From: Fulvitalea axinellae
GTDB taxonomy: Bacteria > Bacteroidota > Bacteroidia > Cytophagales > Cyclobacteriaceae
NCBI RefSeq assembly: GCF_036492835.1
Contig: NZ_AP025314.1
Coordinates: forward strand, 3,080,010-3,144,009
Length of the DNA: 64,000 nucleotides
Reading direction: 5' to 3'
Shown here: piece by piece, positions 17,559-26,677 of the stretch
How the letters are laid out: every line of letters begins with the position of its first letter
Numbering within the stretch: the stretch's first letter is position 1
Program-made: the position numbers and the translations under genes
The notes under the pieces: model-generated
Seen by the model: the letters and a program-made list of their open reading frames with translations, nothing else
Told to the model about the DNA's origin: nothing
Databases searched by the model: none

Positions 17559-18215
17559 CTAGATTGCCATTTCCAATATTTCCTCATCAACGATTAAGGT
17601 TCCGGCGGTAGCGTTCTTGATCTGTTCAACCGAAACACCCGGTGCTCTTTCCACCAAACGAAAACCTTCGGGACAAATGTCCAATACGGCCAAGTTGGTC
17701 ACTATCCGCTTTACACATCCCACGCCGGTAATTGGCAGAGTACACTTTGGCAACAATTTGGATTCGCCCCGCTTGTTGGTGTGCATCATGGCCACGATGA
17801 TATTCTGGGCGGAAGCCACCAAATCCATCGCCCCTCCCATTCCTTTCACCATCTTGCCCGGAATCTTCCAGTTTGCGATGTCTCCGGTTTCAGAAACTTC
17901 CATCGCTCCCAATACGGTCAAATCGACATGTCCTCCCCTTATCATGGCGAAGCTTGTCGCGGAATCGAAAATAACCGAGCCCGGAAGTGTAGTCACCGTT
18001 TCTTTTCCAGCATTAATCAAATCAGCATCCACTTGGTCTTCGGTAGGGTAGGGTCCCATTCCCAACAATCCGTTCTCGGACTGCAGGGTCACTGACATTC
18101 CGTCCGGGATATAATTCGCCACCAAAGTCGGAATGCCTATTCCCAAATTGACGTAATACCCGTCGCACAATTCCTGAGCTATACGCTTTGCTATTCCGTA
18201 TTTATCAAGTGACAT
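17559..18215 (-). CDS. scoB: 3-oxoacid CoA-transferase subunit B
   Basis: Beta subunit of succinyl-CoA:acetoacetate CoA-transferase (218 residues). '[12 protein letters not shown]' contains the catalytic Glu of the family (the ENG motif), and '[14 protein letters not shown]' is the N-terminal signature. It overlaps scoA by 11 bp, consistent with stoichiometric translation. In this operon it would activate the acetoacetate released by FahA to acetoacetyl-CoA. Confidence 0.95.
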   Translation of the reverse strand: MSLDKYGIAKRIAQELCDGYYVNLGIGIPTLVANYIPDGMSVTLQSENGLLGMGPYPTEDQVDADLINAGKETVTTLPGSVIFDSATSFAMIRGGHVDLTVLGAMEVSETGDIANWKIPGKMVKGMGGAMDLVASAQNIIVAMMHTNKRGESKLLPKCTLPITGVGCVKRIVTNLAVLDICPEGFRLVERAPGVSVEQIKNATAGTLIVDEEILEMAI

Positions 18216-18918
18216 TTCCTTCCGTTTTGGTGGTTACTGTACGTTTTTCAATCCTTTTCTCGTACCCGACTCCCTCAAATATCCTTTGGACAAAAATTCC
18301 GGGTGTGTGGATCATATTCGGATCAAGCTCGCCCGCAGGAACAAGCTCTTCCACCTCGGCGACTGTCACCTTCCCCGCCATCGCCATCATCGGATTAAAA
18401 TTCCTGGCCGTTCCTTTAAACACAAGGTTTCCGGCCTCGTCCCCTTTCCAAGCTTTGACAAAAGCGAAATCGGCGGTAAGTGCTGTTTCTAACAGGTGCG
18501 GTTTTCCGTTAAAGTCCCGGACTTCTTTTCCGTCCTGAACTTCCGTCCCGTATCCCGCCGGAGTAAAAAATGCGGGAATTCCAGCTCCCCCGGCCCTACA
18601 GCGTTCCGCCAACGAGCCTTGCGGAATCAATTCCACTTCCAATTCTCCGCTGAGAAGCTGACGCTCGAACTCGGCGTTTTCACCTACGTAAGAAGAAATC
18701 ATTTTACTGACCTGACGCTGATGCAACATCAGACCTATTCCGAAATCGTCTACGCCTGCGTTATTGGAGATACAAGTGAGGCCGGTAATTCCTCGACGGA
18801 CCAATTCCGAAATACTGTTTTCTGGAATACCGCAAAGCCCGAATCCGCCAAGCATCAGCGTCATGCCGTCCTTGACTCCATCCAGGGCCTCACGGGCGTT
18901 CTGGTATACTTTGGACAT
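18205..18918 (-). CDS. scoA: 3-oxoacid CoA-transferase subunit A
   Basis: Alpha subunit of the same CoA-transferase (237 residues). It has '[12 protein letters not shown]' (the glycine-rich coenzyme-A-transferase signature), '[14 protein letters not shown]' and '[11 protein letters not shown]'. It is the first gene of the leftward operon scoA-scoB-hmgA-hppD-fahA-flavin reductase. The promoter must lie in the 261 bp shared with divergent phhA. Confidence 0.95.
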   Translation of the reverse strand: MSKVYQNAREALDGVKDGMTLMLGGFGLCGIPENSISELVRRGITGLTCISNNAGVDDFGIGLMLHQRQVSKMISSYVGENAEFERQLLSGELEVELIPQGSLAERCRAGGAGIPAFFTPAGYGTEVQDGKEVRDFNGKPHLLETALTADFAFVKAWKGDEAGNLVFKGTARNFNPMMAMAGKVTVAEVEELVPAGELDPNMIHTPGIFVQRIFEGVGYEKRIEKRTVTTKTEGNVT

Positions 18919-19179
18919 GTGGTTTTTGGGTTATTTTTGTTTGTTGTTCGCATGTAAGCCATAGGCGGAAAAGACATATCCCGAAGCGATCCTACAGATT
19001 ACGCTTTACCAATTTATTAAAATGAAAGCATGAAAAGCAATGCATTATGGCATTATTTTAAAATAAATAATATATTTTAGAAATAAAAGCAACAACAATT
19101 AACACTATAACCCAAACCCACAACAGAAGCAGAAAGCCTTCAGAAAGGTTATTTCGGCTTTTGGAAACAAACAAAAACA
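18919..19179. promoter_or_regulatory. Divergent control region between scoA operon and phhA
   Basis: 261 AT-rich bases that must drive both halves of the phenylalanine/tyrosine catabolic module. A hairpin-forming pair (AAAGCC ... GGCTTT, about 19133-19160) lies just ahead of the phhA start in the leader. No perfect TAnnTTTG box is visible on either strand, so the promoters may depend on an activator. No operator can be identified by eye. Confidence 0.4.
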
Positions 19180-19923
19180 ATGACACAGATTTATGAAAAT
19201 TACACCCCCGCAGATTTCGAAGTCTGGAGCTTGCTTTACAAACGACAAGAGGAAGTTCTAAAGGAAAGAGCATCGAAAGAATACCTTTCAGCGTTAAAAA
19301 GCATTGAGTTTTCAGAAAAAAGTATCCCGAGATTCACCGACACCAACAAAATTCTGGATAAGGCCACAGGCTGGGGAATCCATGTCGTTCCGGGGCTGAT
19401 ACCTCCCGGAGATTTTTTTGAATTGCTTGCGCAAAAAAAGTTTTGTTCCTCCACATGGCTAAGAAAGCCCGAGCAATTGGATTACCTTGAAGAGCCAGAC
19501 ATGTTCCATGATACTTTCGGTCATGTTCCTCTTCTTGTGAACCCTTTTTACGCTTCGTTTATGAAAGCTATCGGGGAAGTTGGCATAAAGTATACGGACA
19601 ACCACGACGCACTTACGATGTTGCAGCGCCTATATTGGTTTACGATAGAGTTCGGGCTAATCCGAGAAGAAGGCGAATTGCGAATCTACGGCGCCGGGAT
19701 ACTATCCTCCCCCCAAGAATCCGTATATTCTCTCTCTGACAAACCGGAACACCGAGAGTTTGATATCGAACCTGTTTTCGACACTCCTTTTTATAAGGAC
19801 AGACTGCAAACCTGTTATTATATTATTGACAGCTACGAACAGCTTTACAACTCTGTCGGTCAGATTGACAAAATACTTGAAGAACGTGTCCGGAACGGTG
19901 TCCGTCTTAAGAATCCTGTTTAA
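19180..19923 (+). CDS. phhA: Phenylalanine 4-monooxygenase (phenylalanine hydroxylase)
   Basis: A pterin- and Fe(II)-dependent aromatic amino-acid hydroxylase that converts phenylalanine to tyrosine. The 247-residue length is that of the bacterial single-domain enzyme without an ACT domain. The iron triad is visible: His110 and His115 in 'DMFHDTFGHVP', Glu157 in 'TIEFGLI'. 'LQRLYWFTIEFGL' and 'GAGILSSPQE' are family signatures. It is divergent from the scoA-hmgA-hppD-fahA operon and feeds it with tyrosine. Confidence 0.96.
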   Translation: MTQIYENYTPADFEVWSLLYKRQEEVLKERASKEYLSALKSIEFSEKSIPRFTDTNKILDKATGWGIHVVPGLIPPGDFFELLAQKKFCSSTWLRKPEQLDYLEEPDMFHDTFGHVPLLVNPFYASFMKAIGEVGIKYTDNHDALTMLQRLYWFTIEFGLIREEGELRIYGAGILSSPQESVYSLSDKPEHREFDIEPVFDTPFYKDRLQTCYYIIDSYEQLYNSVGQIDKILEERVRNGVRLKNPV

Positions 19924-19925
19924 CG

Positions 19926-19955
19926 TTTTTGCGCTGGAAAAATTCCGGCGCAAAA
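19926..19955. terminator. Symmetrical hairpin between convergent phhA and the GNAT gene
   Basis: A stem of about 13 bp including one wobble pair (TTTTGCGCTGGAA with TTCCGGCGCAAAA) and a 3-base loop, squeezed between the two stop codons. There is no extended T run beyond the arms. Confidence 0.6.
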
Positions 19956-19956
19956 C

Positions 19957-20475
19957 TTATTTTCCAAATTCAAAATCTCGCTTCGCCAAACAATATTCGA
20001 CACCTAATTGCCCGTCGAAATCAAATTCCTTCACGAAAGACATTCCGACTTTTTCAAGCACTCTTACGGAAGCTATATTTTCTGACATTGCCCTTCCAAC
20101 AATTCCAGAGATTCCTTTTTTCGAAAAACCATAATCTAGACAAGCCAAAGCCGCTTCGGTAGCGAACCCGCCCCCCCAATGTTTCCTGAAAAAACGGAAA
20201 CCCAGATCCACAACACCGTCGCCATTCCGCTTAAGGCCCGACCAACCAAGAAAATCACCTGAACTTTTATCTAAAACAGCCCACCTTCCGATACCATACT
20301 GCCGATACTGGTCATAATTCAAAATTAACGACAGGGCCTCCTTAACGTTCACAAAAGCCCTATCGCCTGTATACCTCACAACTTCAGGATCTTCGTTCAG
20401 CATAAAAATGTCTTTCGCATCCGACGCATCCCATTCCCGTATCAGCAAACGCTCAGTTTCGGCAATCAGCTTCAT
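19957..20475 (-). CDS. GNAT family N-acetyltransferase (RimJ/RimL-like)
   Basis: A 172-residue acetyl-CoA-dependent acyltransferase of the Acetyltransf_3 group. 'TERLLIREWDASDAKDIF' is its typical N-terminus, 'HWGGGFATEAALACLDYGF' is the acetyl-CoA binding motif A, and 'NIASVRVLEKVGM' is motif B. The acceptor is unknown; family members acetylate protein N-termini or small amines. Its ATG overlaps the acpH stop (ATGA), so the two are translationally coupled. Confidence 0.9.
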   Translation of the reverse strand: MKLIAETERLLIREWDASDAKDIFMLNEDPEVVRYTGDRAFVNVKEALSLILNYDQYRQYGIGRWAVLDKSSGDFLGWSGLKRNGDGVVDLGFRFFRKHWGGGFATEAALACLDYGFSKKGISGIVGRAMSENIASVRVLEKVGMSFVKEFDFDGQLGVEYCLAKRDFEFGK

Positions 20476-21047
20476 TTGAAATAATCTTTCTTAAACTCTA
20501 AAATCCGGGGAAAAAATTGAGCGAAATCCGCCCGTAGCTCTTTTTCGTTATCCTGAAGCACAGTAAAACCATTCTCTAGGCCAGAATCAAACTTTGTCCG
20601 TGACGCAATTCCTTTAAACGAACGGTCAAGCCCTTTGTCCGTTGCGTACGAAGCCAGCCAATCATATTGTATCATACGCTCGCACACAAATTGCGCTTTC
20701 TCAGGCATAGTGGCCATTTCAAGTGAAAGTGCGCTATAACATCGTTGTGAAAAATCCGACAAATCCTCTCCCGTCCACTTCACAAAATCGGTCGCTAACA
20801 AATAATCATAATAAAGATCAACGGCAACACCCGCATAATGACCAAATTCAGCTCGCACTCGTTTTACCGACTGGATAAAAACAGGGTGGCTATCGGTAAA
20901 GTCATCAATCGCCCGATGCCAGATCACTCCGCGACGGAAATCTTCAGGAAGAGCCTCTAATGTTTTCTTTCCTTTCACAAAGTCTCCAGCGAAATTACCG
21001 ACCAGCGTATCTTCATCTGACAACACGAAATGAGCTAAATAATTCAT
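20472..21047 (-). CDS. acpH: Acyl-carrier-protein phosphodiesterase-like protein (AcpH/DUF479)
   Basis: From the ATG at 21047 the protein has 191 residues, the size of E. coli AcpH (193). It starts with the typical 'MNYLAHFVLS'. The conserved metal/HD-type residues are visible in 'GDFVKG', 'GVIWHRAIDDFTDSHP' and 'VAVDLYYDYLLA'. The family hydrolyses the 4'-phosphopantetheine arm from holo-ACP. A frame extension upstream (27 codons from 21128) lacks family similarity, so I rejected that start. It is coupled to the GNAT gene and divergent from a methyltransferase. Confidence 0.88.
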   Translation of the reverse strand: MNYLAHFVLSDEDTLVGNFAGDFVKGKKTLEALPEDFRRGVIWHRAIDDFTDSHPVFIQSVKRVRAEFGHYAGVAVDLYYDYLLATDFVKWTGEDLSDFSQRCYSALSLEMATMPEKAQFVCERMIQYDWLASYATDKGLDRSFKGIASRTKFDSGLENGFTVLQDNEKELRADFAQFFPRILEFKKDYFK

Positions 21048-21146
21048 AAATTTGTTGTTATCTCTGTCGCTAACCAGAATCCATATTCTGGGCTTGGGGC
21101 CGAAAGGTAGCCAATTCTGCGACGACATCTCGAAAACGGGGAGTAA

Positions 21147-21839
21147 ATGAAAGAAGATTTATACGGCAAAGGCCTCTATCGATATTACAAAGGGGAACAC
21201 TCACTGGAATTTAAGCTCCACAATGATTACGGATCACCCGAAATGATGCCAATCGAAGTCTTTTTTGAAGGGGAGGATTCCATAAGCGAGCTTGAGGAAC
21301 TCGCATTGGAAAACTGTAAGGGAAAAGTTCTCGATATTGGCGCCGGCGCCGGAAGGCATTCATTAATTCTGCAAGACAGAGGTTTTGATGTAAAGGCCAT
21401 TGACATCTCCCCCCTCGCTGTAGAGTTAATGAGAGAACGCGGCGTTACGCAAGCCGAAAAAGCGGATATCCTCACACTGGGTACCGAAGGTAAGTATGAC
21501 ACTTTACTTCTGCTCATGAATGGGTTAGGTTTAGCCCAAAAACTGGACAACGTCTCAGAGTTGCTCAACAAGCTAAAACAGTCTTTAGCTCCCGGCGGAC
21601 AAATTATCTTCGACTCAAGCGACTTGGCTTACCTCTACGAGAACGAACCGTTACCCTTTGACAAATACTACGGAGAGGTGAATTTTAGATATGAATTAGA
21701 CGAAGAAAAAGGAAAATGGTTTGGTTGGGTTTATGTTGACCCGAGAACTATGAAATCACTGGCCGAAAAAGCAGGGTTTCATTTCGAAATCCTCTTTGTT
21801 GACGACAACGATCAGTATCTAGCCAAGCTGACTTTATAA
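21147..21839 (+). CDS. Class I SAM-dependent methyltransferase
   Basis: A 230-residue protein with motif I 'VLDIGAGAGRHSLILQDRG' (~65-83), the ribose-binding acidic 'KAIDISPLAVELM', and 'LAPGGQIIFDSSDL' as the post-motif. A 55-residue N-terminal extension precedes the Rossmann fold. The acceptor is unknown. It stands alone and is followed by a strong hairpin. Confidence 0.85.
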   Translation: MKEDLYGKGLYRYYKGEHSLEFKLHNDYGSPEMMPIEVFFEGEDSISELEELALENCKGKVLDIGAGAGRHSLILQDRGFDVKAIDISPLAVELMRERGVTQAEKADILTLGTEGKYDTLLLLMNGLGLAQKLDNVSELLNKLKQSLAPGGQIIFDSSDLAYLYENEPLPFDKYYGEVNFRYELDEEKGKWFGWVYVDPRTMKSLAEKAGFHFEILFVDDNDQYLAKLTL

Positions 21840-21847
21840 AAAATATT

Positions 21848-21890
21848 GCGACCCCTAGCTCTCCTCATATTTGAGGACAACTAGGGTCGC
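21848..21890. terminator. Bidirectional hairpin between the methyltransferase and NHL genes
   Basis: Long interrupted stem: outer arms GCGACCCCTAG and CTAGGGTCGC (one unpaired base), inner arms around TCCTCA/TGAGGA. It lies between two convergent stop codons. Confidence 0.75.
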
Positions 21891-21908
21891 AGATTTATTG
21901 GGTAGACT

Positions 21909-24524
21909 TTATTTCACTAATACAGTTTTCTTAACCAGCTTATCATCATACTTGATAACCAGCACATAGACTCCTCTTTCCAAGTCGAACTGGTATTTAT
22001 CCTGCGCTCCGGATTCCATATACACCACTTCCTGACCTGTCAAAGCGTTGATCTTGATAAAGTCTAGTTTTTGAGGATCATCCACACCAACATTCACTAA
22101 ACCATCGGAAGGAACAGGAAACACACGTACTTCATTGTCATGGTTTGCGGTTTGGATCCCTCCCAACAACACCGTAACGTCTACCTCAAATTCTTCTGCC
22201 AGCGCATTATACTTATCAGTCTTCGGTACACTTGCCCTAACACGCGCCACTCCTCCTTGGCCTAACGTGACTACCGTGTCACCATTCATTTTAATAATGT
22301 CGCCCCCTGAGATAACATCAAAGGCCACTTTGCCGTCGGAATCAGAAACTATGAACGTTTTGTGAGGCCCTTCCAAAGTGGACATTTGAATATCTTCCAC
22401 GTTATACAACTCAGGCTCAGCACGTGTAACAGTCACTTGAACAATTAAATCCGCAGGCAAGTAATTTGAAGTTTCCGTAGTATATGCCCGCAGTTTTCCT
22501 GTACCTGACTTGAGAGACCCCAAGAAACTGTTGTTGCTTCCACTAAGGGCGAACACGTCCCCTCCTTCTATTACTTCAAACGAGATTGAACCGTCAGAGT
22601 CAGAGAACGCCTCTAGATGTACAGGAATATTTCCGTATACTTTTGTCACCCTGCCCATATGCACTTCGGGCTGGGCTTTCAAAATGGTTAGGGATACCTC
22701 TTTCTCAATTGGCAATATGTCATCCGTTCCTGTTACAAAAGCCCGAATCTTCGCGGTTCCCGCATTAAGAATATTCAAGGAATCCATACTGTTTCCCATC
22801 AACTCTACTACACTTTGTCCTTCGACAACCTCAAAAGAAACAGGTGTTTCGAAACTCGCCTCAGCCAGCAGTTTAAAAGGTGAGTCTCCGTACGTTCTGA
22901 CAAGATCGCTAAAATTCAAGGTCGGTTCCGCTTTATTAATAACGATCGTAATTTCTTTTGATGAAGATTCTACGTTATTGTCCTCTACTGAAGTCACCAA
23001 AATCCTTGCGGTGCCAGCTCCTTTTATGGACACAACTTCTTGGTAGGCTCCTAACAATTCCACAATGCCTTCCCCTTCGATTAATTCATATTCCAATTCC
23101 GCCGGAATACTTGTTTCTCCATCCAAAACAAACGGCTGGTCACCGAAGGTTCTTTCCGCGTCATTGATTGTAATCACAGGAACCCCTTTCTCAACAGTCA
23201 ATTTCATATCGATCTCATCATCCCACCAAGAATCCGTACCGGCTATGGAGGCGCGAATTACCGCTTCGCCTGTATTCAATACTTTTAGGGTTCCGTTATT
23301 TGTTCCTGAGAGCTCCACAATTCCAGCACCGTTCAAAAGCGAGAAACTTAAGTTTCCTGGAGAGTTTGTGATCGCTTGCAATTGGAAGTCGGGGATACCG
23401 AAAGATACCGTTTGATTCGGAAAGTCAGTTTTCGGAACAGCTCGGCCTTCATAAGCCACTTTTCTGACTCTCAAATTCTCACCGTCAGCAATAAAAAAGT
23501 CTCCGGTAGGCAATACCGCCAAACCAAAAGGCCTACCTAAACTCGCTTTTCCGGAACGGCCGCCATCACCGCTATAACCAAAATTCCCATTACCAGCAAC
23601 TGTAGATATGTTTCCAGTGACATCAACTTTTCGTACCACATAATTTTCATTGTCAGAGAAATAGAACGCTCCAGTCTGATCGAAAGAAATACTGCTTGGC
23701 TCGTTCATCTCAGCATTTCTGGCCGAACCACCATCACCGCTATAACCGCGACTTCCGATACCGGCGACTGTCGAGATTATACCTCCAACGACTTTACGAA
23801 TTCTTTGGCCTCCTTGCTCTACTATATAGAGGTTGCCGTCCGGGCCGAACTCTACAGCGGACGGCTTATTCACCTTGGCTTGCGACACTGGACCGTTATC
23901 ACCCGTTGAAGCCGCCGTACCGTCTCCCGCATATGTGGAGATTACTCCATTCGGAAAAATGATTCTTACTTTATTTGCGTCCTGCTCCGCAACATAGATA
24001 TTACCCTGCGCATCTACCGCAACATCCGCTGGGCGAAAGAGCGCTGTTTCAATCGCTAAACCACCATCAGGCCCACTTGAGTGCGCTCCAGTTCCGGCGA
24101 TAGTCGTGATTGTGCCGTCTACAGATATCTTCCTTATTTTATTTCCCCAAAATTCGGCGAAATACAAATTACCAGCATTGTCAAAAGCACCCCTAATCGG
24201 CGTGTTTATCTCCGCTTCAGTCGCAAGACCACCATCGCCAGTTTCGCCCGAAATGCCAATACCTGCGATAGTGGTGATAATGCTGTCCTGCAAATTCACC
24301 TTCCGGATACGGTGGCCGAAAGTGTCAAAAATATACAGGAGAGTCTTGTCCGGGCTAAGTTCAACGCCCAAGGGATAGTTTAGGCGAGCCTTATTCGCCT
24401 TGTCTCCGTCACCCGCAAAGCCGTCTATCCCGTCACCAGCGAAGGTCGTGATTCTCTGAGCCTTAACACCCAGAGCAAATAGCCCCAAAGCGACTATCAA
24501 GGTTAAAATTCTAATTTTTCTCAT
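21909..24524 (-). CDS. Secreted NHL-repeat protein with Ig-like repeats and T9SS sorting domain
   Basis: An 871-residue exported protein; the ATG at 24524 places a signal peptide ending near 'LGVKAQ'. Residues ~22-355 hold about six NHL repeats (each with a 'YSGDGG'-type turn and 'VRKV'), forming a beta-propeller. Then come roughly five ~80-residue MBG-like Ig repeats, each with 'YGDSPF' or 'FGDQPF' and '...EGxxxVELxG...'. The last ~80 residues ('VRVFPVPSDGLVNVGV' to the final 'KTVLVK') are a type A sorting domain, so the protein should be exported and anchored by type IX secretion. Function is probably binding or adhesion. It lies just downstream of the FAS1/Sus operon but beyond that operon's terminator. 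Confidence 0.88.
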   Translation of the reverse strand: MRKIRILTLIVALGLFALGVKAQRITTFAGDGIDGFAGDGDKANKARLNYPLGVELSPDKTLLYIFDTFGHRIRKVNLQDSIITTIAGIGISGETGDGGLATEAEINTPIRGAFDNAGNLYFAEFWGNKIRKISVDGTITTIAGTGAHSSGPDGGLAIETALFRPADVAVDAQGNIYVAEQDANKVRIIFPNGVISTYAGDGTAASTGDNGPVSQAKVNKPSAVEFGPDGNLYIVEQGGQRIRKVVGGIISTVAGIGSRGYSGDGGSARNAEMNEPSSISFDQTGAFYFSDNENYVVRKVDVTGNISTVAGNGNFGYSGDGGRSGKASLGRPFGLAVLPTGDFFIADGENLRVRKVAYEGRAVPKTDFPNQTVSFGIPDFQLQAITNSPGNLSFSLLNGAGIVELSGTNNGTLKVLNTGEAVIRASIAGTDSWWDDEIDMKLTVEKGVPVITINDAERTFGDQPFVLDGETSIPAELEYELIEGEGIVELLGAYQEVVSIKGAGTARILVTSVEDNNVESSSKEITIVINKAEPTLNFSDLVRTYGDSPFKLLAEASFETPVSFEVVEGQSVVELMGNSMDSLNILNAGTAKIRAFVTGTDDILPIEKEVSLTILKAQPEVHMGRVTKVYGNIPVHLEAFSDSDGSISFEVIEGGDVFALSGSNNSFLGSLKSGTGKLRAYTTETSNYLPADLIVQVTVTRAEPELYNVEDIQMSTLEGPHKTFIVSDSDGKVAFDVISGGDIIKMNGDTVVTLGQGGVARVRASVPKTDKYNALAEEFEVDVTVLLGGIQTANHDNEVRVFPVPSDGLVNVGVDDPQKLDFIKINALTGQEVVYMESGAQDKYQFDLERGVYVLVIKYDDKLVKKTVLVK

Positions 24525-24660
24525 GGTCAAGCTGACTTATATTTGTAACCATTCATGTCTTTTTAACATCAAATGAGGAACTCGACCGATTACACATATG
24601 TTTCCTTTATCTCACATAAAATTGATTTTTTCAACTTTAAATCTTTGGTATTCCACCACA

Positions 24661-24690
24661 AAAAGAAACCCCGGATTTCTCCGGGGTTTT
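24661..24690 (-). terminator. Terminator at the end of the FAS1/Sus operon
   Basis: A 10-bp stem AAACCCCGGA/TCCGGGGTTT with a 4-base loop. On the minus strand it is followed by T-rich sequence. It lies 36 bases past the last operon gene. Confidence 0.85.
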
Positions 24691-24725
24691 ACGCCAAAAC
24701 AGCGTGAACCTAATTGCCTATATCT

Positions 24726-26621
24726 TTATTCCGAAGCTTGCTTAACATGTATTTCCAGTTCATTTATATTAGAGAAATTTCGAGGTTTGTTACTTCTTCT
24801 GAACTCATAAATCGCAAGCCTTACAAAACGTCCCTTTTTGAATTTCTCGCAATAAATAGTCTTCCAATTTTTGTTTGAAGGCTTTCTCCACTCAAAATAA
24901 GCGACAGGATCTCCCCAGTCTTTTCCGTCTTCGCTAACAAAAAAACGGGCTTCGGCAATATGGTCGGAATTGTTATGCCTTGGCAAATACCTAAAGTAAG
25001 CCACCTCGTGAGACGCTTGCATATCCACATCAATGTGGTGTGGATACGGGTTAGGGTTTGACCAACTGGAATGCCACAACGAACTAGTTACCCCGTCAAA
25101 TATGTTCGAAGGTTTACCTTGCTGAGTCGACGGAACGCTGATCCCAAAGCCGCTTCCGTCCAACATCGCTTCGGCGTAACTTCCCGGAACAGTTATAAGG
25201 TCAGGGTTTACGGCGTAACCGGTGTTTTCAAACAAAGCAAGAACCCCGTCCTTATCTTCGGCAACGTCTCCCCACACCCAAGCCAGGTTATTCGGGTTTG
25301 CCAAGAACATGGAAGGAATATCGTTTTTGAGCTTTTCATGATATTTCCCCACCAAATCGGCTCCGTACTTACTTTCCATCTCGGCAAGGATGCCCAACAT
25401 TTTTCCCTTACCCAAATAGCTTGGGTAAGCACCCAGCTCTTCCGCCGACATTGTCATGGGGTCATAAGCCTGAAAATCCGGGTGGGCTTTGGCCTGGCTG
25501 ATAATCGGATCGAGAAAACGCTCACTAAGCCCCGAGTACCCCAAGCCCTCCACCGCCTTTACGGATGTGAACAATGCCAAAGCTTCCAGACTGAGCGGAT
25601 TTTCCTGATAACCGTATGACCATGCGTAGGCTCCGAAACCAAGCTGAACCAGAAGCCCTGCCTCATCCGAGGCTATAGTTTCGGGATTAATCCCTATCAC
25701 GATTTCGTCGGAATTAATCTGCGCTCCTTTTTCACTCGGTATCAGGCGAATACTCAAAGCTCCCTCACCTTTATCTATTTGCGTGATTTCGGCAATTTCC
25801 GGAAGGATCTTGTCCAGCTTATCCTTTACGCCCGGGACCAAATCACTCACATAAGTATTTGCCCGGATATTTAATTCATCCGTGGACAAGCTCGCTGGAG
25901 TGTCTTGTTTGTTAATCGGCGTAGCGGACAGGAATGTCGGTGACCCTTCAGCGATCTTCTTCATTTGGGATTTGTATAGCTGGATATTCTCGGGCATTTC
26001 TCCAGAAAACAGATCTACTCCGGAGGCCAACACCAATTTGCCTCCGACGGTTTTTACCGCAACAACGGGTTTGTTTGACGAAGAGGCAAGAACCTCCCAC
26101 TCTTCCGGTTGGTTCAGTTTCAGAAAGCTCCCGCCGTTAGCCACTTTTATGGAACCTCCCAGCTCACCTACAGGCCCGGCTTCGAACGTAAAACCAAACG
26201 GCTCTGTCAATCCATTTGGATTATCCAGTTTGGCCCCGTTGTTCATGGCGAAAAAACACACGCTTCCCGTCTCGGCAAACTCTTGTAAGTTTGCGATATC
26301 GGATGCGCTGTAAGGCACATTCTGCTCGGTATTCAGAAAAACGTTCCATACGTTTTTGCCTAGACTGTTCACATTCCTGATCGCGGGAAAGGAAATCGTT
26401 TGGTACTGCTCGTTCGCCGTATCCAGAAAAGCCACAAAACCGTTTTTCGGACCAAACAGGTCACGGTTCCAATACTGCGACAAATCGTTGATCACATGTA
26501 ATGTAGGCAGGCCAAAATTGTCATCTCCAGGAACGTTTAGGTTCGCCTCATCCTCGCTACAGGCGGAGAGAAAACCCAAAGTTCCGGTTATCAATATTAA
26601 AAACTTATATATATTTTTCAT
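24726..26621 (-). CDS. Lipoprotein with C-terminal F5/8 type C (discoidin) domain
   Basis: A 631-residue surface-type lipoprotein (lipobox LSAC, Cys21). Residues ~40-220 look like a Rossmann-type DUF4350/GATase-like module ('VFLNTEQNVPYSASDIANL', 'TGSVCFFAMNNG', 'LTEPFGFTF'). Residues ~250-480 look helical and recall the gluzincin part of M60-like proteins, but the position where HExxH would be expected reads 'GLLVQLGFG'. If related, it is catalytically dead. The C-terminal ~140 residues ('SNIFDGVTSSLWHSSW' onward) form an F5/8C galactose-binding-like module. The first two domain assignments are inference. It is the ninth and last gene of the operon and probably binds glycan or protein at the cell surface. 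Confidence 0.75.
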   Translation of the reverse strand: MKNIYKFLILITGTLGFLSACSEDEANLNVPGDDNFGLPTLHVINDLSQYWNRDLFGPKNGFVAFLDTANEQYQTISFPAIRNVNSLGKNVWNVFLNTEQNVPYSASDIANLQEFAETGSVCFFAMNNGAKLDNPNGLTEPFGFTFEAGPVGELGGSIKVANGGSFLKLNQPEEWEVLASSSNKPVVAVKTVGGKLVLASGVDLFSGEMPENIQLYKSQMKKIAEGSPTFLSATPINKQDTPASLSTDELNIRANTYVSDLVPGVKDKLDKILPEIAEITQIDKGEGALSIRLIPSEKGAQINSDEIVIGINPETIASDEAGLLVQLGFGAYAWSYGYQENPLSLEALALFTSVKAVEGLGYSGLSERFLDPIISQAKAHPDFQAYDPMTMSAEELGAYPSYLGKGKMLGILAEMESKYGADLVGKYHEKLKNDIPSMFLANPNNLAWVWGDVAEDKDGVLALFENTGYAVNPDLITVPGSYAEAMLDGSGFGISVPSTQQGKPSNIFDGVTSSLWHSSWSNPNPYPHHIDVDMQASHEVAYFRYLPRHNNSDHIAEARFFVSEDGKDWGDPVAYFEWRKPSNKNWKTIYCEKFKKGRFVRLAIYEFRRSNKPRNFSNINELEIHVKQASE

Positions 26622-26677
26622 CTGAATGATTCTTCGTTGTAAAAGTTCATTACTTCAAATCATTTGGAACAAGTAAT

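Noticed and set aside
21048..21128. 27-codon N-terminal extension of acpH
   Set aside because: The family begins at 'MNYLAHFV', and the shorter form matches the normal length.
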